Shown here piece after piece: positions 18,642 to 27,390 of a stretch of 64,000 nt of DNA; the first letter of the stretch is position 1, and each line of letters opens with the position of its first letter. Origin of the DNA: Halobellus rarus. Lineage in GTDB: Archaea; Halobacteriota; Halobacteria; Halobacteriales; Haloferacaceae. The position numbers and the translations under genes are program-made. The notes under the pieces are model-generated. The model saw only the letters and a list, made by a program, of their open reading frames with translations, was not told the origin of the DNA and made no database searches. The stretch is from contig NZ_JANHDI010000008.1 of NCBI RefSeq assembly GCF_024494595.1, forward strand, positions 62,001 through 126,000. Reading direction: 5' to 3'.

Positions 18642-18735
18642 AAACAGCCGTCTCGTGCCGCTTCTTTGGTGCTATTCAGGTACCTTGATTTTGCAACGAA
18701 ACCGAACTACCTGTCTCCGGGGAAGGACTTTCTCG
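18642..18735 (+). pseudogene. ISH3-like transposase fragment
   Basis: About 30 codons (VKQPSRAASLVLFRYLDFATKP, with a changed ending) align with residues 8-35 of the intact transposase at 10811. The first codons lie on the far side of the TnpB element at 17299-17312. After about 18735 the similarity stops, so the element is truncated. Confidence 0.7.
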
Positions 18736-19138
18736 CTGTCACGAAAGACGACTGTCTCATCTTGTCTGTACGATCACTGTTGCCGAACGGCCGGTGGACG
18801 ACTGTGCGGTTAAGTTCTGATGCTTGCGGGGATCGCTCACCGGGGCGAGATATAGATACTAAATATGATAGTTCAAACCACTCTCGTCTTCGAGGGCATT
18901 TCCCAACCCTAGAATAATCGGTTATCAAGCGGTTAGGGATAAATTAACGATTATCTCCGTCGTTATTCATTCACTTACGGCAGAAAACATATATCGGGGT
19001 AAATCCATCATTGATTCGCCCCTACCCCCGAAGTCGGCTGCGGCACGGAGTAGTCAGTCGCTCTCGCTCGCGGACGCGGCCGTGAGAGTGGACTGTCGAA
19101 ACCTGCTGTGGTCGCACTGAACACAAACGAAACAAACA
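18736..19138 (+). promoter_or_regulatory. Promoter and leader of first S-layer gene
   Basis: No gene lies here. AT-rich DNA at 18925-19000 includes TATA-like acatatat near 18987. A block at 19019-19059 (cccctacccccgaagtcggc and onward) recurs before the second S-layer gene at 22537-22577, as does the last 40 bp before the ATG (aaacctgctgtggtcgcact). Conservation between the two leaders suggests promoter or 5' UTR function. Confidence 0.6.
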
Positions 19139-21991
19139 ATGACAGAACGAAACTATACACGAAAGGCACGTGCGCTGTTTCTCGCAGCGCTGATGGTCTT
19201 CAGCGTTTTCGCTGGGACCGTTGCGTTTGCGGGCACGACAGCGGCTTCTGTAGACTCCCTAGACAACGCGAGTGCTACAGATGTCGACGCGTACAGTGCT
19301 TCAGCCGAACAGGAAGTAACGTTTGATGTAGGTGTCGCGGATGGTGAGGAAGACACCTTCACTATTGACGTCAGTACCGTTGATGACATAACACTGAATG
19401 ATGTTGCAGGTGTTGAATCAAGTAACCCAGATGAAGTGAGCGTCAGTGCCTCCACAGACGGGGATACTGCTGAAATCACTACCACTGACGAAAATGATGA
19501 TGGCGTCTCTGAGGCAACAATCACTGTCACCTTGGACGTCGACACCGATGGTGTGGCACACACCGTTGATATCGGTGCCTACACAGTCAACGAGGATGGT
19601 GGTGCTGCAACTGCTGACACCAACACCTTCTCTGTTATCCCACCAGACGGTGACCAGACGCTCGACTCTGGCTCAACCTTCTGGGCCGGTCAGGAACTAG
19701 CACTTGGGACTGGCGCTGAACTGAGTGCCAACGACGAACTCCAAGTCCGCGAATGGGATACCAGCGGTGACACCAATCGAATCGGCGGTCTCGAAGAAGA
19801 GTTCTCGCTTGATGGTGACGGTGTCGCCACGCTTGACACCGGCGACTATGACGATGGTGAGTACATCATCGTTGATGCCGATAACTCTAACAATGCTGTC
19901 GAATTCACTGATGGGTTCGCTAGCGCTACCTCTACCACCGCAGCCGACTACGGTGGGTACACGTTCGAAATAACGACGCAGAACCTCGACGTTGAGATCG
20001 ATGAGGACAGCGTCACCGACGATGGTGAAAACGCTGTCACCGAGATCGATGTCGACTCCAACCGAGCGAATTACGAACTCAACGTCAGTGCAAACGGTGA
20101 CCTCGACGTCAGTGAACTTAGCGATATCTTCGTAGCTAACGGAGATTACCAGCTCGAAGACGACAACGCTAACGATGACGATGACGAGATCACCATCACC
20201 CTTGATGGCACGACCGCCGAGGGCGATGGACAAGAAATCAGCTTCGAAGGGATCGATGCAGGTGAATACGATTTCACCTTCAGTGTCCCTGACTCGACAG
20301 CTGAAAGCAGCGACACTGTCGAAGTGACGGAACAGGACATCGACTCCGCATTCAGCCAGGGCGTCTCCTCGGATACAGCCGGTGACATCGCAGAGTTCAC
20401 CGTCGAGCTCGAAGACACCGACGAGATCTACGTCCAGTTCGGTGACGAGGACGTCGGTTTCATCGACGTGCTCTGGCTCGAAGATGACGACGACGACGGC
20501 GAGGTTACCTTCGAGGTCAACACGCGGACGCTCGGTAGTCCCGGTGCTGATACCGCTGAGGTGTACCACTCCGAGGACGATAACATCGAAAGCGAGGTCC
20601 ACGGTGACGACACGGATGCGACCTTCTGGGACGAAGACACCGACTCCGAACTCGGTGACGGGACCTTCGGGGACTACCTCGAAGAGCTCGATCTGATCGA
20701 CGATGTTGACGACGATCCGCGGACGCAGCTCACGCGGCCACTGCAGCCGGCCGACTACGAACTGATGGCCGCGGCGAACGGCGAATTCATTGTCAACAGC
20801 GATGGTGACACTGAGGCCGAGAGAGAAATCGACTCGGCGCTGTTCGAGCTAACGGCACCGAGCCTCGATGGGATCACGACGCATGTCGCCCCCGAGGACA
20901 ACGCTGATGCGGACGACGAACTCGAAGATCTCCTCGATGCGGCTACTGCACGCGAGGAGATCGCCGAGGATGACCGTCTCATCATCCAAGTTGAGGCCTC
21001 CGGCCTCTACGGTGCGATCGTCCACGCCAACGGTGGCGACTTCAGCGTCCTCGAGGACGGCACGACGCTCGCCTCCCTCGGCGTCCTCACGGGGGAAGAC
21101 ACGGACGAGCAGGACTGGACAGGAGAAGGAATCTCCTTTGACGTCGAGGCCGACGATGCCACGGGCAACCAGGAAGCCACCTCGCTCGACTTGGAAAACA
21201 ATAACGCGGGCGACGGCTACGTGCTCTACGACGAGGAGAATGGCCAGTTCTTCGTTGTTGTTGATACCACGGGTGACGCCTTCACCCAGGACGTCGGAGA
21301 CGGTGACGAGTTCGACGTGACAATGGAGTACGAGACCGACTCCAACGACCGCTACGAGTTCATCGACGACGCAGAGGCTCCATACGAGGGTGGTGCTGGT
21401 GGTGACATTGGCGACGAAGCGTACCCGTACTTCCAGACGGGGTCCTCTGAAGAGCTCACTAGCACGGTTGAGATTGTCGAGCAGTCAGTCACGTTCGATA
21501 ACGTGAACAACGGCGTGCTCGAAGTCGAAGCGGGCGAAGAGGCAACAATCTCGGGTATGACGAACATCGCGCCCGGCTCGGACGCCGAGATCCGCGTCTC
21601 CTCGACGGATGCCGACCCGTCGTTCCGCAGTACGTCTGACGTCGACATCGAAGATGACGGATTCTTCGAGGCGACGTTCGACTTCAGCGAGCAGTCTGAA
21701 GGCGACCTTGCTGATACGACGTTCCGTGTCGGCGGCAGTTCGGTCGACACGATCGACACCGAACTCGTCGACGCTGTGAGCGAAGAGACGGACACGCCGG
21801 AACCGGATACGGACACGCCGGAACCGGATACGGATACGCCGGAACCGGATACGGATACGCCGGAACCGGACACGCCCGAGCCCGATACAGACACGCCCAC
21901 CGAAACGGATACCGGAACACCCGGCTTCGGTGTGGTTGTCGCACTGACGGCGCTCATCGCTGCAGCCCTGCTTGCGGTTCGACGCGACTGA
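19139..21991 (+). CDS. csg: S-layer glycoprotein with PGF-CTERM anchor, copy 1
   Basis: 950 aa, highly acidic. The N-terminus (MTERNYTRKARALFLAALMV, then FSVFAGTVAFAG) is the classic haloarchaeal S-layer signal peptide. The body is beta-rich with tandem Ig-like units and scattered sequons (NASA, NVSA, NNAG is not one). A Thr/Pro/Asp stalk of 7-residue repeats (DTDTPEP) follows, then the PGF motif in TPGFGVVVALTALIAAALLAVRRD, the signal for archaeosortase ArtA cleavage and lipid attachment. It would form the cell-surface lattice. It is about 70% similar by eye to the downstream gene through the central region but has an extra N-terminal domain of about 90-100 residues. Confidence 0.93.
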   Translation: MTERNYTRKARALFLAALMVFSVFAGTVAFAGTTAASVDSLDNASATDVDAYSASAEQEVTFDVGVADGEEDTFTIDVSTVDDITLNDVAGVESSNPDEVSVSASTDGDTAEITTTDENDDGVSEATITVTLDVDTDGVAHTVDIGAYTVNEDGGAATADTNTFSVIPPDGDQTLDSGSTFWAGQELALGTGAELSANDELQVREWDTSGDTNRIGGLEEEFSLDGDGVATLDTGDYDDGEYIIVDADNSNNAVEFTDGFASATSTTAADYGGYTFEITTQNLDVEIDEDSVTDDGENAVTEIDVDSNRANYELNVSANGDLDVSELSDIFVANGDYQLEDDNANDDDDEITITLDGTTAEGDGQEISFEGIDAGEYDFTFSVPDSTAESSDTVEVTEQDIDSAFSQGVSSDTAGDIAEFTVELEDTDEIYVQFGDEDVGFIDVLWLEDDDDDGEVTFEVNTRTLGSPGADTAEVYHSEDDNIESEVHGDDTDATFWDEDTDSELGDGTFGDYLEELDLIDDVDDDPRTQLTRPLQPADYELMAAANGEFIVNSDGDTEAEREIDSALFELTAPSLDGITTHVAPEDNADADDELEDLLDAATAREEIAEDDRLIIQVEASGLYGAIVHANGGDFSVLEDGTTLASLGVLTGEDTDEQDWTGEGISFDVEADDATGNQEATSLDLENNNAGDGYVLYDEENGQFFVVVDTTGDAFTQDVGDGDEFDVTMEYETDSNDRYEFIDDAEAPYEGGAGGDIGDEAYPYFQTGSSEELTSTVEIVEQSVTFDNVNNGVLEVEAGEEATISGMTNIAPGSDAEIRVSSTDADPSFRSTSDVDIEDDGFFEATFDFSEQSEGDLADTTFRVGGSSVDTIDTELVDAVSEETDTPEPDTDTPEPDTDTPEPDTDTPEPDTPEPDTDTPTETDTGTPGFGVVVALTALIAAALLAVRRD
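21788..21898 (+). repeat. 21-bp tandem repeats coding the S-layer stalk, copy 1
   Basis: About four full units of acggacacgccggaaccggat, encoding DTDTPEP, are followed by a shortened unit and a degenerate one. They encode the Thr-rich stalk just before the PGF anchor. The units differ by single bases, so they are young enough to slip. Confidence 0.85.
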
Positions 21992-22007
21992 ATCGAACGA
22001 CTAACCA

Positions 22008-22023
22008 CCGGGCTTTCGCCCGG
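22008..22023 (+). terminator. Hairpin terminator after S-layer gene 1
   Basis: A perfect 6-bp stem ccgggc-tttc-gcccgg lies 17 bp past the stop codon and is followed by a pyrimidine-rich cttccctttctttcgg. The same layout, with a different stem but the same downstream tract, follows the second S-layer gene. Confidence 0.6.
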
Positions 22024-22687
22024 CCGTCGACTTCCCTTTCTTTCGGACGCGACACCCGAGAGCGACAGTGATTGATTGTTGGTTGTCCTCGCTGAGTCTT
22101 ATCACCCGCCACTCGTCCTTTGTTGGAACTTTCGACACCACAGAGCACCGAATTGTGTCGCAGGCGGACGTCAGACATGAGTCGACAGCGTTTGGCGAGA
22201 TGGTTGGGTAATTGTGCCTTTGCTTTCGCGACGGTCACTCGTTGACGTCAGCTTCACGAACGTGACCTTCGACGATCTATGAATGGGCCGTTCATTAAGT
22301 CACTGCGCAGGCGGGCGATGCTGAGAGAGCCGGCAGTCACACGGATCCTCCAAGAACGGGAGCATCGCCCAGTCAGCAGGAGATCAGTTAGTAATCGTGG
22401 GCTCTGCTTACATTCCACTGCTGTCCTGCAAACCATCCGGTTGATCGGATTAACAGCCACTTACTCGTTATGAAGCTTGTAACTTGTACCGCTCAGATAC
22501 ACAAGACATTTAACACAATGGCAGTGACGTTTCAGTACCCCTACCCGAAAGTCGGCTGCAGTATGAAGTAATCAGTCACGCCCGGCTGGTCGGAACCCAG
22601 AGATACAGTCGGTCCACGTCGACGGCGGGGGATGATGGCTGCTTGAAACTGCTGTGGCTGCACGCGAATGCGAACACACGACAAATA
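22024..22687 (+). promoter_or_regulatory. Spacer, promoter and leader of second S-layer gene
   Basis: No gene is supported in this 664-bp spacer. A 10-bp inverted repeat gggcgatgct / agcatcgccc (22313-22322 and 22361-22370) could form a large hairpin with a 38-nt loop. A TATA-like acatttaac lies near 22506-22514. The block at 22537-22577 (acccctacccgaaagtcggc and onward) and the last 40 bp before the ATG are copies of the leader of S-layer gene 1. Confidence 0.55.
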
Positions 22688-25225
22688 ATGACAGAACGAA
22701 ACTATACATACAAGGCACGCGCGCTGTTCCTCGCAGCGCTGATGGTCTTCAGCGTTTTCGCTGGGACCGTCGCGTTTGCGGGCACGGCCGCTGCTAACGC
22801 AGAACAGACAGATAGTGACGTGACCCTCAACTCGGGGTCCACGTACTGGGATGGTCAGGAAGCCGGTATCTACATCCCGGACGATGTAGACGGTGACACC
22901 ACCTCCACTACTGACTACCAGGTTCGATCGTTCGATCCCGACGGCAACGACGGGAGCGGCTCGATCGGCGGTCTCGAAGAAGAATTCTCCCTCGACGGGG
23001 ATGATCGTACGGCCGTCATCGACACCAGCGGCTACGATGGCGAGTTCGTCATCACACCCGCCGATGACAGTAGCACCGCGATCGTCTTCGTTGACGGAAA
23101 CGCGGACAGCACTGAAACTAGCGACGGTAACCTCGAAGATGCCGCCTTCGAGGTGACCACGCAGAACCTTGACGTCGAGATCGACGAGGACAGCGTCAAC
23201 GACGAAGGTGAAAACGCTGTCACCGAGATCGACGTCGACTCCAACCGCGCGAACTACCAACTCAACGTCAGTGCAAACGGTGACCTCGACGCTGGCGAAC
23301 TCAGCGACATCTTCGTGAACAACGACGGCGATGACGCTGACTACCAACTCATTGACGAGAACGAAGGTGACGACGATGAGATTACTATCGCCCTTGCGGA
23401 GAACTCTGAAACTGCCGAGGGCGACGAACGGGAGATCAACTTCACCGGTATCGATGAAGGTGAATACGGCTTCAACTTCAGCGTCCCTGACTCGACGGCT
23501 GAAAGCAGCGACACCGTCGAAGTGACCGAACGCGACACCGATTCCTCCTTCAGTGAAGGCGTCACCACCGACACCGCCGGTGACATTGCCGAGTTCACCG
23601 TCGAAATGGACGACACCGACGAAGTGTGGGTCCAGTTCGGTGACGAAGACGTCGGCTTCATCGATATCCTTCGTCTTGAGGACGACGATGATGACGACGA
23701 AGTGACCTTCCAGGTCAACACCCGTACCCTCGGTACGAGTGCTGATCGTGACGATGTGTACAACTCCGAAGACGACATCGTCGAGAGCGAGGTCCACGAT
23801 GACGACACCGGTGCGACCTTCTGGGACGAAGACACCGACGAGCAACTCGGTGGCGGTGAGTTCGTCGACTACCTCGACGAACTCAACCTCATCGACGCTG
23901 ATGGCGATGCGGATGAAGATGACGTCGACGAGCAGCTCACGCGGCCGCTACAGCCCGCCGACTACGAGCTGACGGCTGCGACTGACGGTCAGTTCATCGT
24001 CAACTCCGATGGTGAAACTGAGGCTGACGAAGAACTCGACTCGGCGCTCTTCGAGCTGACCGAGCCCGGCATCGAGGGCGTTACGATCCACAAGGCGTCC
24101 GCCGACAATGCCGACGAGGATGACAACGTCGCCGATCTCCTCAACTCGACGACCGCCATCGAAGGCGGCGAGGAAGTCGCGATGGACGATCGCCTTGTCG
24201 TTCAGGTTGAAGCAACTGGCCTCTACGGCGCAGCCGCCTACGAGGCTGATAGCGGCTTCGACGCCCTCGAAGACGGTACCACGCTCAACCAGTTTAACCG
24301 CATCCTCACGGATGATAACCACGGTAACAACTGGGCGGGCGAAGGTATCAACTTCGAGGTTGAAGCCGACGACGCCACGGGCAACCAGGAAGCGACTTCC
24401 CTGGACCTGACTAACAACAACGCAGGCGATGGCTACGTGCTCTACGACGAGGAGAACGGCCAGTTCTTCGTCGTCGTTGACACGAGCGCTGACAGTAACG
24501 TCTTCAGCGACGAACTCGACGAAGGCGCGGAATTCAGCGCGGAATTCGAGTACGAAACCGACAGCGACAACCGCTACGAGTTCAACAGCGAGAACCCGGC
24601 ACCGTACCAGGGTGACGCTGGTGGCGACGGCGACGGCGACGCCGCGTACCCGTACTTCCAGGCAGACTCCACGCAGACGGAGTCGACCTCCTTCACCGTT
24701 GAAGAGCGGACGGTTACGTTCGACAACGTGAACGATGGTGTCCTGGAGATTCCGGTCTCGGACTCCGCAGAAGTGACCGGCACGACGAACGTCGCGCCCG
24801 GTTCGGACGCTGAAGTGCGGATCTCCTCGACGGACGCTGATCCGTCGTTCCGCAGCACGGCTGACGCTGAAATCTCCGAGGACGGCACGTTCTCGGCGGA
24901 GTTCGACTTCAGCGACCAGTCTGCAGGCGACCTCGCTGAGACGACGTTCCGCGTTGCGGGCAGCTCCGTCGACACGGTCGACACGGAACTGGTCGAATCT
25001 GTGAGCACGGAGACTGACGCTCCGGATACGGAGACTGACGCTCCGGATACGGAGACTGACGCTCCGGACACGGAGACTGACGCTCCGGACACGGAGACTG
25101 ACGCTCCGGACACGGACACGGCAACTGAGGAGCCGACCTCGACGTCCACGCCCGGCTTCGGTGTGGTTGTCGCGCTGACGGCCCTCATCGCCGCTGCCCT
25201 GCTCGCAGTCCGCCGCAACGACTAA
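22688..25225 (+). CDS. csg: S-layer glycoprotein with PGF-CTERM anchor, copy 2
   Basis: 845 aa from the ATG at 22688, chosen because the signal peptide MTERNYTYKARALFLAALMV there matches copy 1; a frame from 22643 adds 15 residues. Long stretches match copy 1 closely (TTQNLDVEIDEDSV; VDSNRANYQLNVSANGDLD; DSTAESSDTVEVTE; QFGDEDVGFIDIL). It lacks the extra N-terminal domain of copy 1. Its stalk uses a different 7-residue unit (TETDAPD) before STPGFGVVVALTALIAAALL. It has its own leader and terminator, so it can be expressed independently. Which copy dominates cannot be seen from sequence. Confidence 0.93.
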   Translation: MTERNYTYKARALFLAALMVFSVFAGTVAFAGTAAANAEQTDSDVTLNSGSTYWDGQEAGIYIPDDVDGDTTSTTDYQVRSFDPDGNDGSGSIGGLEEEFSLDGDDRTAVIDTSGYDGEFVITPADDSSTAIVFVDGNADSTETSDGNLEDAAFEVTTQNLDVEIDEDSVNDEGENAVTEIDVDSNRANYQLNVSANGDLDAGELSDIFVNNDGDDADYQLIDENEGDDDEITIALAENSETAEGDEREINFTGIDEGEYGFNFSVPDSTAESSDTVEVTERDTDSSFSEGVTTDTAGDIAEFTVEMDDTDEVWVQFGDEDVGFIDILRLEDDDDDDEVTFQVNTRTLGTSADRDDVYNSEDDIVESEVHDDDTGATFWDEDTDEQLGGGEFVDYLDELNLIDADGDADEDDVDEQLTRPLQPADYELTAATDGQFIVNSDGETEADEELDSALFELTEPGIEGVTIHKASADNADEDDNVADLLNSTTAIEGGEEVAMDDRLVVQVEATGLYGAAAYEADSGFDALEDGTTLNQFNRILTDDNHGNNWAGEGINFEVEADDATGNQEATSLDLTNNNAGDGYVLYDEENGQFFVVVDTSADSNVFSDELDEGAEFSAEFEYETDSDNRYEFNSENPAPYQGDAGGDGDGDAAYPYFQADSTQTESTSFTVEERTVTFDNVNDGVLEIPVSDSAEVTGTTNVAPGSDAEVRISSTDADPSFRSTADAEISEDGTFSAEFDFSDQSAGDLAETTFRVAGSSVDTVDTELVESVSTETDAPDTETDAPDTETDAPDTETDAPDTETDAPDTDTATEEPTSTSTPGFGVVVALTALIAAALLAVRRND
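25007..25111 (+). repeat. 21-bp tandem repeats coding the S-layer stalk, copy 2
   Basis: Five consecutive units of acggagactgacgctccgga plus one base encode TETDAPD. Only one position differs among units (gat or gac). The unit length matches that of copy 1 but the sequence is different, so the stalks expanded independently after duplication. Confidence 0.88.
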
Positions 25226-25228
25226 CTA

Positions 25229-25244
25229 CCGGAGCTAACTCCGG
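25229..25244 (+). terminator. Hairpin terminator after S-layer gene 2
   Basis: A perfect 6-bp stem ccggag-ctaa-ctccgg stands 4 bp past the stop codon, followed by cctttcgacacattcctttc. The tract attcctttctttcggacgc is nearly identical to that after copy 1, so the 3' flank was duplicated with the gene. Confidence 0.6.
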
Positions 25245-25442
25245 CCTTTCGACACATTCCTTTCTTTCGGACGCTACAACCCAAGAGCGACAGCCAACGA
25301 GTACACTTCGTGTCGTGATACAGTGACGAGCGCATACCCCATCTTTTGGCGGGGGAAAGCGGACATAGCGTCCACCTCCACTAAAGGCCGCTTCGCTGGA
25401 ATCCGCAAGCTTTAGTCAGTACCAAGGGATCTGCGGGATAGG

Positions 25443-25889
25443 ATGCTTCGAGTTCGGATCCCACTTGTCCCACGGTCGCTTCGGTGGGGTGTCGTCCTCG
25501 CGGTCGCGGCGACGATTCTGTATTACTCTGTCTTCACGCCCCCGGGTAGCGGTATCATCCGGACCGGCCCCTTTGGCGTGCTCGCGTATGGAACGTGGCT
25601 TCACGGGCTTGCCTACGCCGGGCTTGCAGTCACGCTTGCGTACGCCTTCCAGGATCGTCCGTGGCGTGATCGAACCGTCTTGCTCGCTGTGTTTTTGGTT
25701 GCTGTCGGATACGGCGCAGGGATCGAGCTACTGCAGTCGACGCTTGAGACGCGGACCGCCGATATCGTCGACCTGCTCGTGAACGCGGCCGGGGCGGCGA
25801 TTGCTGCCGTCTGTTGGCGACTCCTGGCGCGACGGGTTCGGTTCTATCGCGCGCGGCGACTGGCGGCCCTCGAGATGCCGGTGCAGTAA
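25443..25889 (+). CDS. VanZ-like membrane protein
   Basis: 148 aa with four hydrophobic helices (LRWGVVLAVAATILYYSVF; WLHGLAYAGLAVTLAYAF; TVLLAVFLVAVGYGAGIELLQ; DLLVNAAGAAIAAVCWRLL). The sequence between helices 3 and 4 (GIELLQSTLETRTADIVDLLVNAAGA) is the VanZ family signature: E-x-LQ, then R-x-DxxDxxxN. The family is named for teicoplanin resistance but its archaeal role is unknown. It is monocistronic, about 200 bp past S-layer gene 2. Confidence 0.85.
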   Translation: MLRVRIPLVPRSLRWGVVLAVAATILYYSVFTPPGSGIIRTGPFGVLAYGTWLHGLAYAGLAVTLAYAFQDRPWRDRTVLLAVFLVAVGYGAGIELLQSTLETRTADIVDLLVNAAGAAIAAVCWRLLARRVRFYRARRLAALEMPVQ

Positions 25890-26168
25890 CGAGTCCATTC
25901 AAATACACGCAGTCGCCGGACCTTTCTCAGCGAGGGACGGCCGACAGCGTGATCGGGATGAGAGAGGGGAACCGTATCGATTCGCTCGGGATCGTCGCTT
26001 GCTTGCCGGAGTGGATAAGCGAGGCAGCTCCCGCTGAAAACGTAGTGTCTGTTTGTAGTAACGATGTGGTGCTTCCCGGGTGGGGGTCCGACTGGCGACT
26101 GCTCGGAGAGCCGGAAGCTAAGACGTTTTTCCCCGACAAGGAGCGAATCTCTACTCTGTAAATTCTCG
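25890..26168. other. Spacer without a supported gene
   Basis: A plus-strand frame (25814-26161) crosses this stretch but overlaps the VanZ gene extensively in another frame and has no recognisable product. Nothing else is seen. Confidence 0.4.
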
Positions 26169-26597
26169 TTACTCGGGACGGGGCATCTCCTCGATTTCAG
26201 CGATCTCGCCGGTCTTCTCAACGCGAGCGTACTGTCGCTGCCAGGCGTCCTCCGGGAATAGATCGTTTCGATCGAATAGCTCTCGGGCTTCCGGGGTGAT
26301 CTGATAGAACTTGTACGGGTACCCACGCACGCGATTGCCCGGCTCAACGACCAGCTCCGCAACAACGCCGATATCTTGTAACACCCTGAGATGTCGACGG
26401 ATCGCGTCCTCACCGAGCGCAGGGTTCATATAGTCGAGTTCTTGGACGCTCGGAGCTTCTTGTGGGTGGCCGACGATGTCTGCGATCAAGTTTGCACGGG
26501 TTTGATCAGTAGCCTTCTGGAGTGCCGTCCACGCTTCGAACCCATCGGGCTCTCCACCAGTGTCCGCCGTGTTCGTCTCTGCGAGGTGGGGATGCAT
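26169..26597 (-). CDS. Winged-helix transcriptional regulator
   Basis: 142 aa from the ATG at 26597 (MHPHLAETNTADTGGEPD). The middle region forms a winged helix-turn-helix: QTRANLIADIVGHPQEAPSV, then QELDYMNPALGEDAIRRHLRVLQDIGVV, and the wing ELVVEPGNRVRGYPYKFYQI. The PYKFYQIT ending of the wing is typical of haloarchaeal ArsR-like regulators. The target is unknown. The divergent neighbour at 26713 is the nearest candidate, sharing an AT-rich promoter region. Confidence 0.75.
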   Translation of the reverse strand: MHPHLAETNTADTGGEPDGFEAWTALQKATDQTRANLIADIVGHPQEAPSVQELDYMNPALGEDAIRRHLRVLQDIGVVAELVVEPGNRVRGYPYKFYQITPEARELFDRNDLFPEDAWQRQYARVEKTGEIAEIEEMPRPE

Positions 26598-26712
26598 ACG
26601 CGCTACTACGGATAGGTGGAGCATAAACACTTGGTTGCTAGATGCAATCGATTACTCAAGTAGTTACCTAACCAGTATCACTATCAAACTACAAACTAGA
26701 TAATGGTGTAGA

Positions 26713-27390
26713 ATGCCAGACGGTGACGCCGATGACAGCCGCGATACTGTTCGTGGTGATATCGACGGTGAGAGACGTGATGACGACGATGCTGTCAGTG
26801 AGGCCATTCACCACTCAGAAACAGGTCTTATTGGCGACATCGAAGATGGGGAACTCTATGATGAAGCGACGTTGTCTCTCACACCCGAGCAACATCAGCG
26901 ACTCAAGGACGGGCTCCACGGGGCCCGTTTTGACGATATCCGTCGTGCCAGCCGTCGGTATCTCGTGGTCGGTAGCGGATCGAGTGAGTCCGGGGAGCGT
27001 CGCCGGCGCGTGTGTTCCCGGTTGGATGACCGGCGGGATGCCGTCGCGTTCCGGTTAGAGGAGTTCGGGTTCGATGCTGACGACCTTGATCTGTGGGCGC
27101 CGGCCTTCGAGGTGTTGTCGGCGCAGGCGACGTGGGTTGTCGGCGTGATCGAAGACTTCGACGGCGGCTATGTCTGGGAGCTTGGCTACCTGTATCGACG
27201 GCAGACGAGTGTGCGAGATGTGTTGTGGCTCCTCAAGCGTGTGTACGACGATCTGGAAGAACAGCGGGCGCAGTACGAGAATGGGATGGCCGCGTCCCAC
27301 TTGGCCGCCCTTGAGGCAGCGGTGGGCGAACGGGTCGTAGAGTGGTCAACTCTCGATGAGCTCGATAGCGCCGTGGATCGGATCCCGTGA
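26713..27390 (+). CDS. Conserved haloarchaeal protein, NDT/TIR-like fold suspected
   Basis: 225 aa, acidic N-terminus without secondary structure up to about residue 55. The rest reads like a Rossmann-type fold: YLVVGSGSS strand, a charged helix, then LWAPAFEVLSAQATWVVGVIED, and a GGYVWELGYLYRR motif. The D-x-GGYVWELGYL pattern resembles the active-site helix of nucleoside 2-deoxyribosyltransferase-like and TIR-like proteins, where a conserved Glu does catalysis. I think it belongs to the DUF7509 group but cannot confirm. Function is unknown; a role in nucleotide signalling or defence is speculation. Confidence 0.6.
   Translation: MPDGDADDSRDTVRGDIDGERRDDDDAVSEAIHHSETGLIGDIEDGELYDEATLSLTPEQHQRLKDGLHGARFDDIRRASRRYLVVGSGSSESGERRRRVCSRLDDRRDAVAFRLEEFGFDADDLDLWAPAFEVLSAQATWVVGVIEDFDGGYVWELGYLYRRQTSVRDVLWLLKRVYDDLEEQRAQYENGMAASHLAALEAAVGERVVEWSTLDELDSAVDRIP

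Larger units (their letters stand above)
17244..18735. mobile_element. Decayed ISH3-like element interrupted by a TnpB element
   Basis: The left terminal repeat (cagtacgtgccggagtaact at 17244) is a diverged copy of the ISH3-like end at 10754, and the DNA up to 17310, including the start ATG at 17299, aligns with the intact element. Similarity resumes at about 18642 with codons for VKQPSRAAS...LDFATKPN, matching residues 8-30 of the intact transposase, and is lost after about 18735. Everything between is a TnpB element. So a TnpB element jumped into the 5' end of an ISH3-like transposase gene, whose remaining 3' part is gone. Confidence 0.75.

Noticed and set aside
22541-23845. 434-codon minus-strand frame antisense to S-layer gene 2
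   Set aside because: Hydrophobic Val-rich mirror of acidic GAC/GAT-rich coding DNA; the same occurs antisense to gene 1.
25007-25111. Regular 21-bp repeats considered as a CRISPR array
   Set aside because: No spacers; the repeats are contiguous and in frame, coding the S-layer stalk.
25814-26161. 115-codon frame after the VanZ gene
   Set aside because: Overlaps VanZ by 76 bp in another frame and shows no family resemblance.
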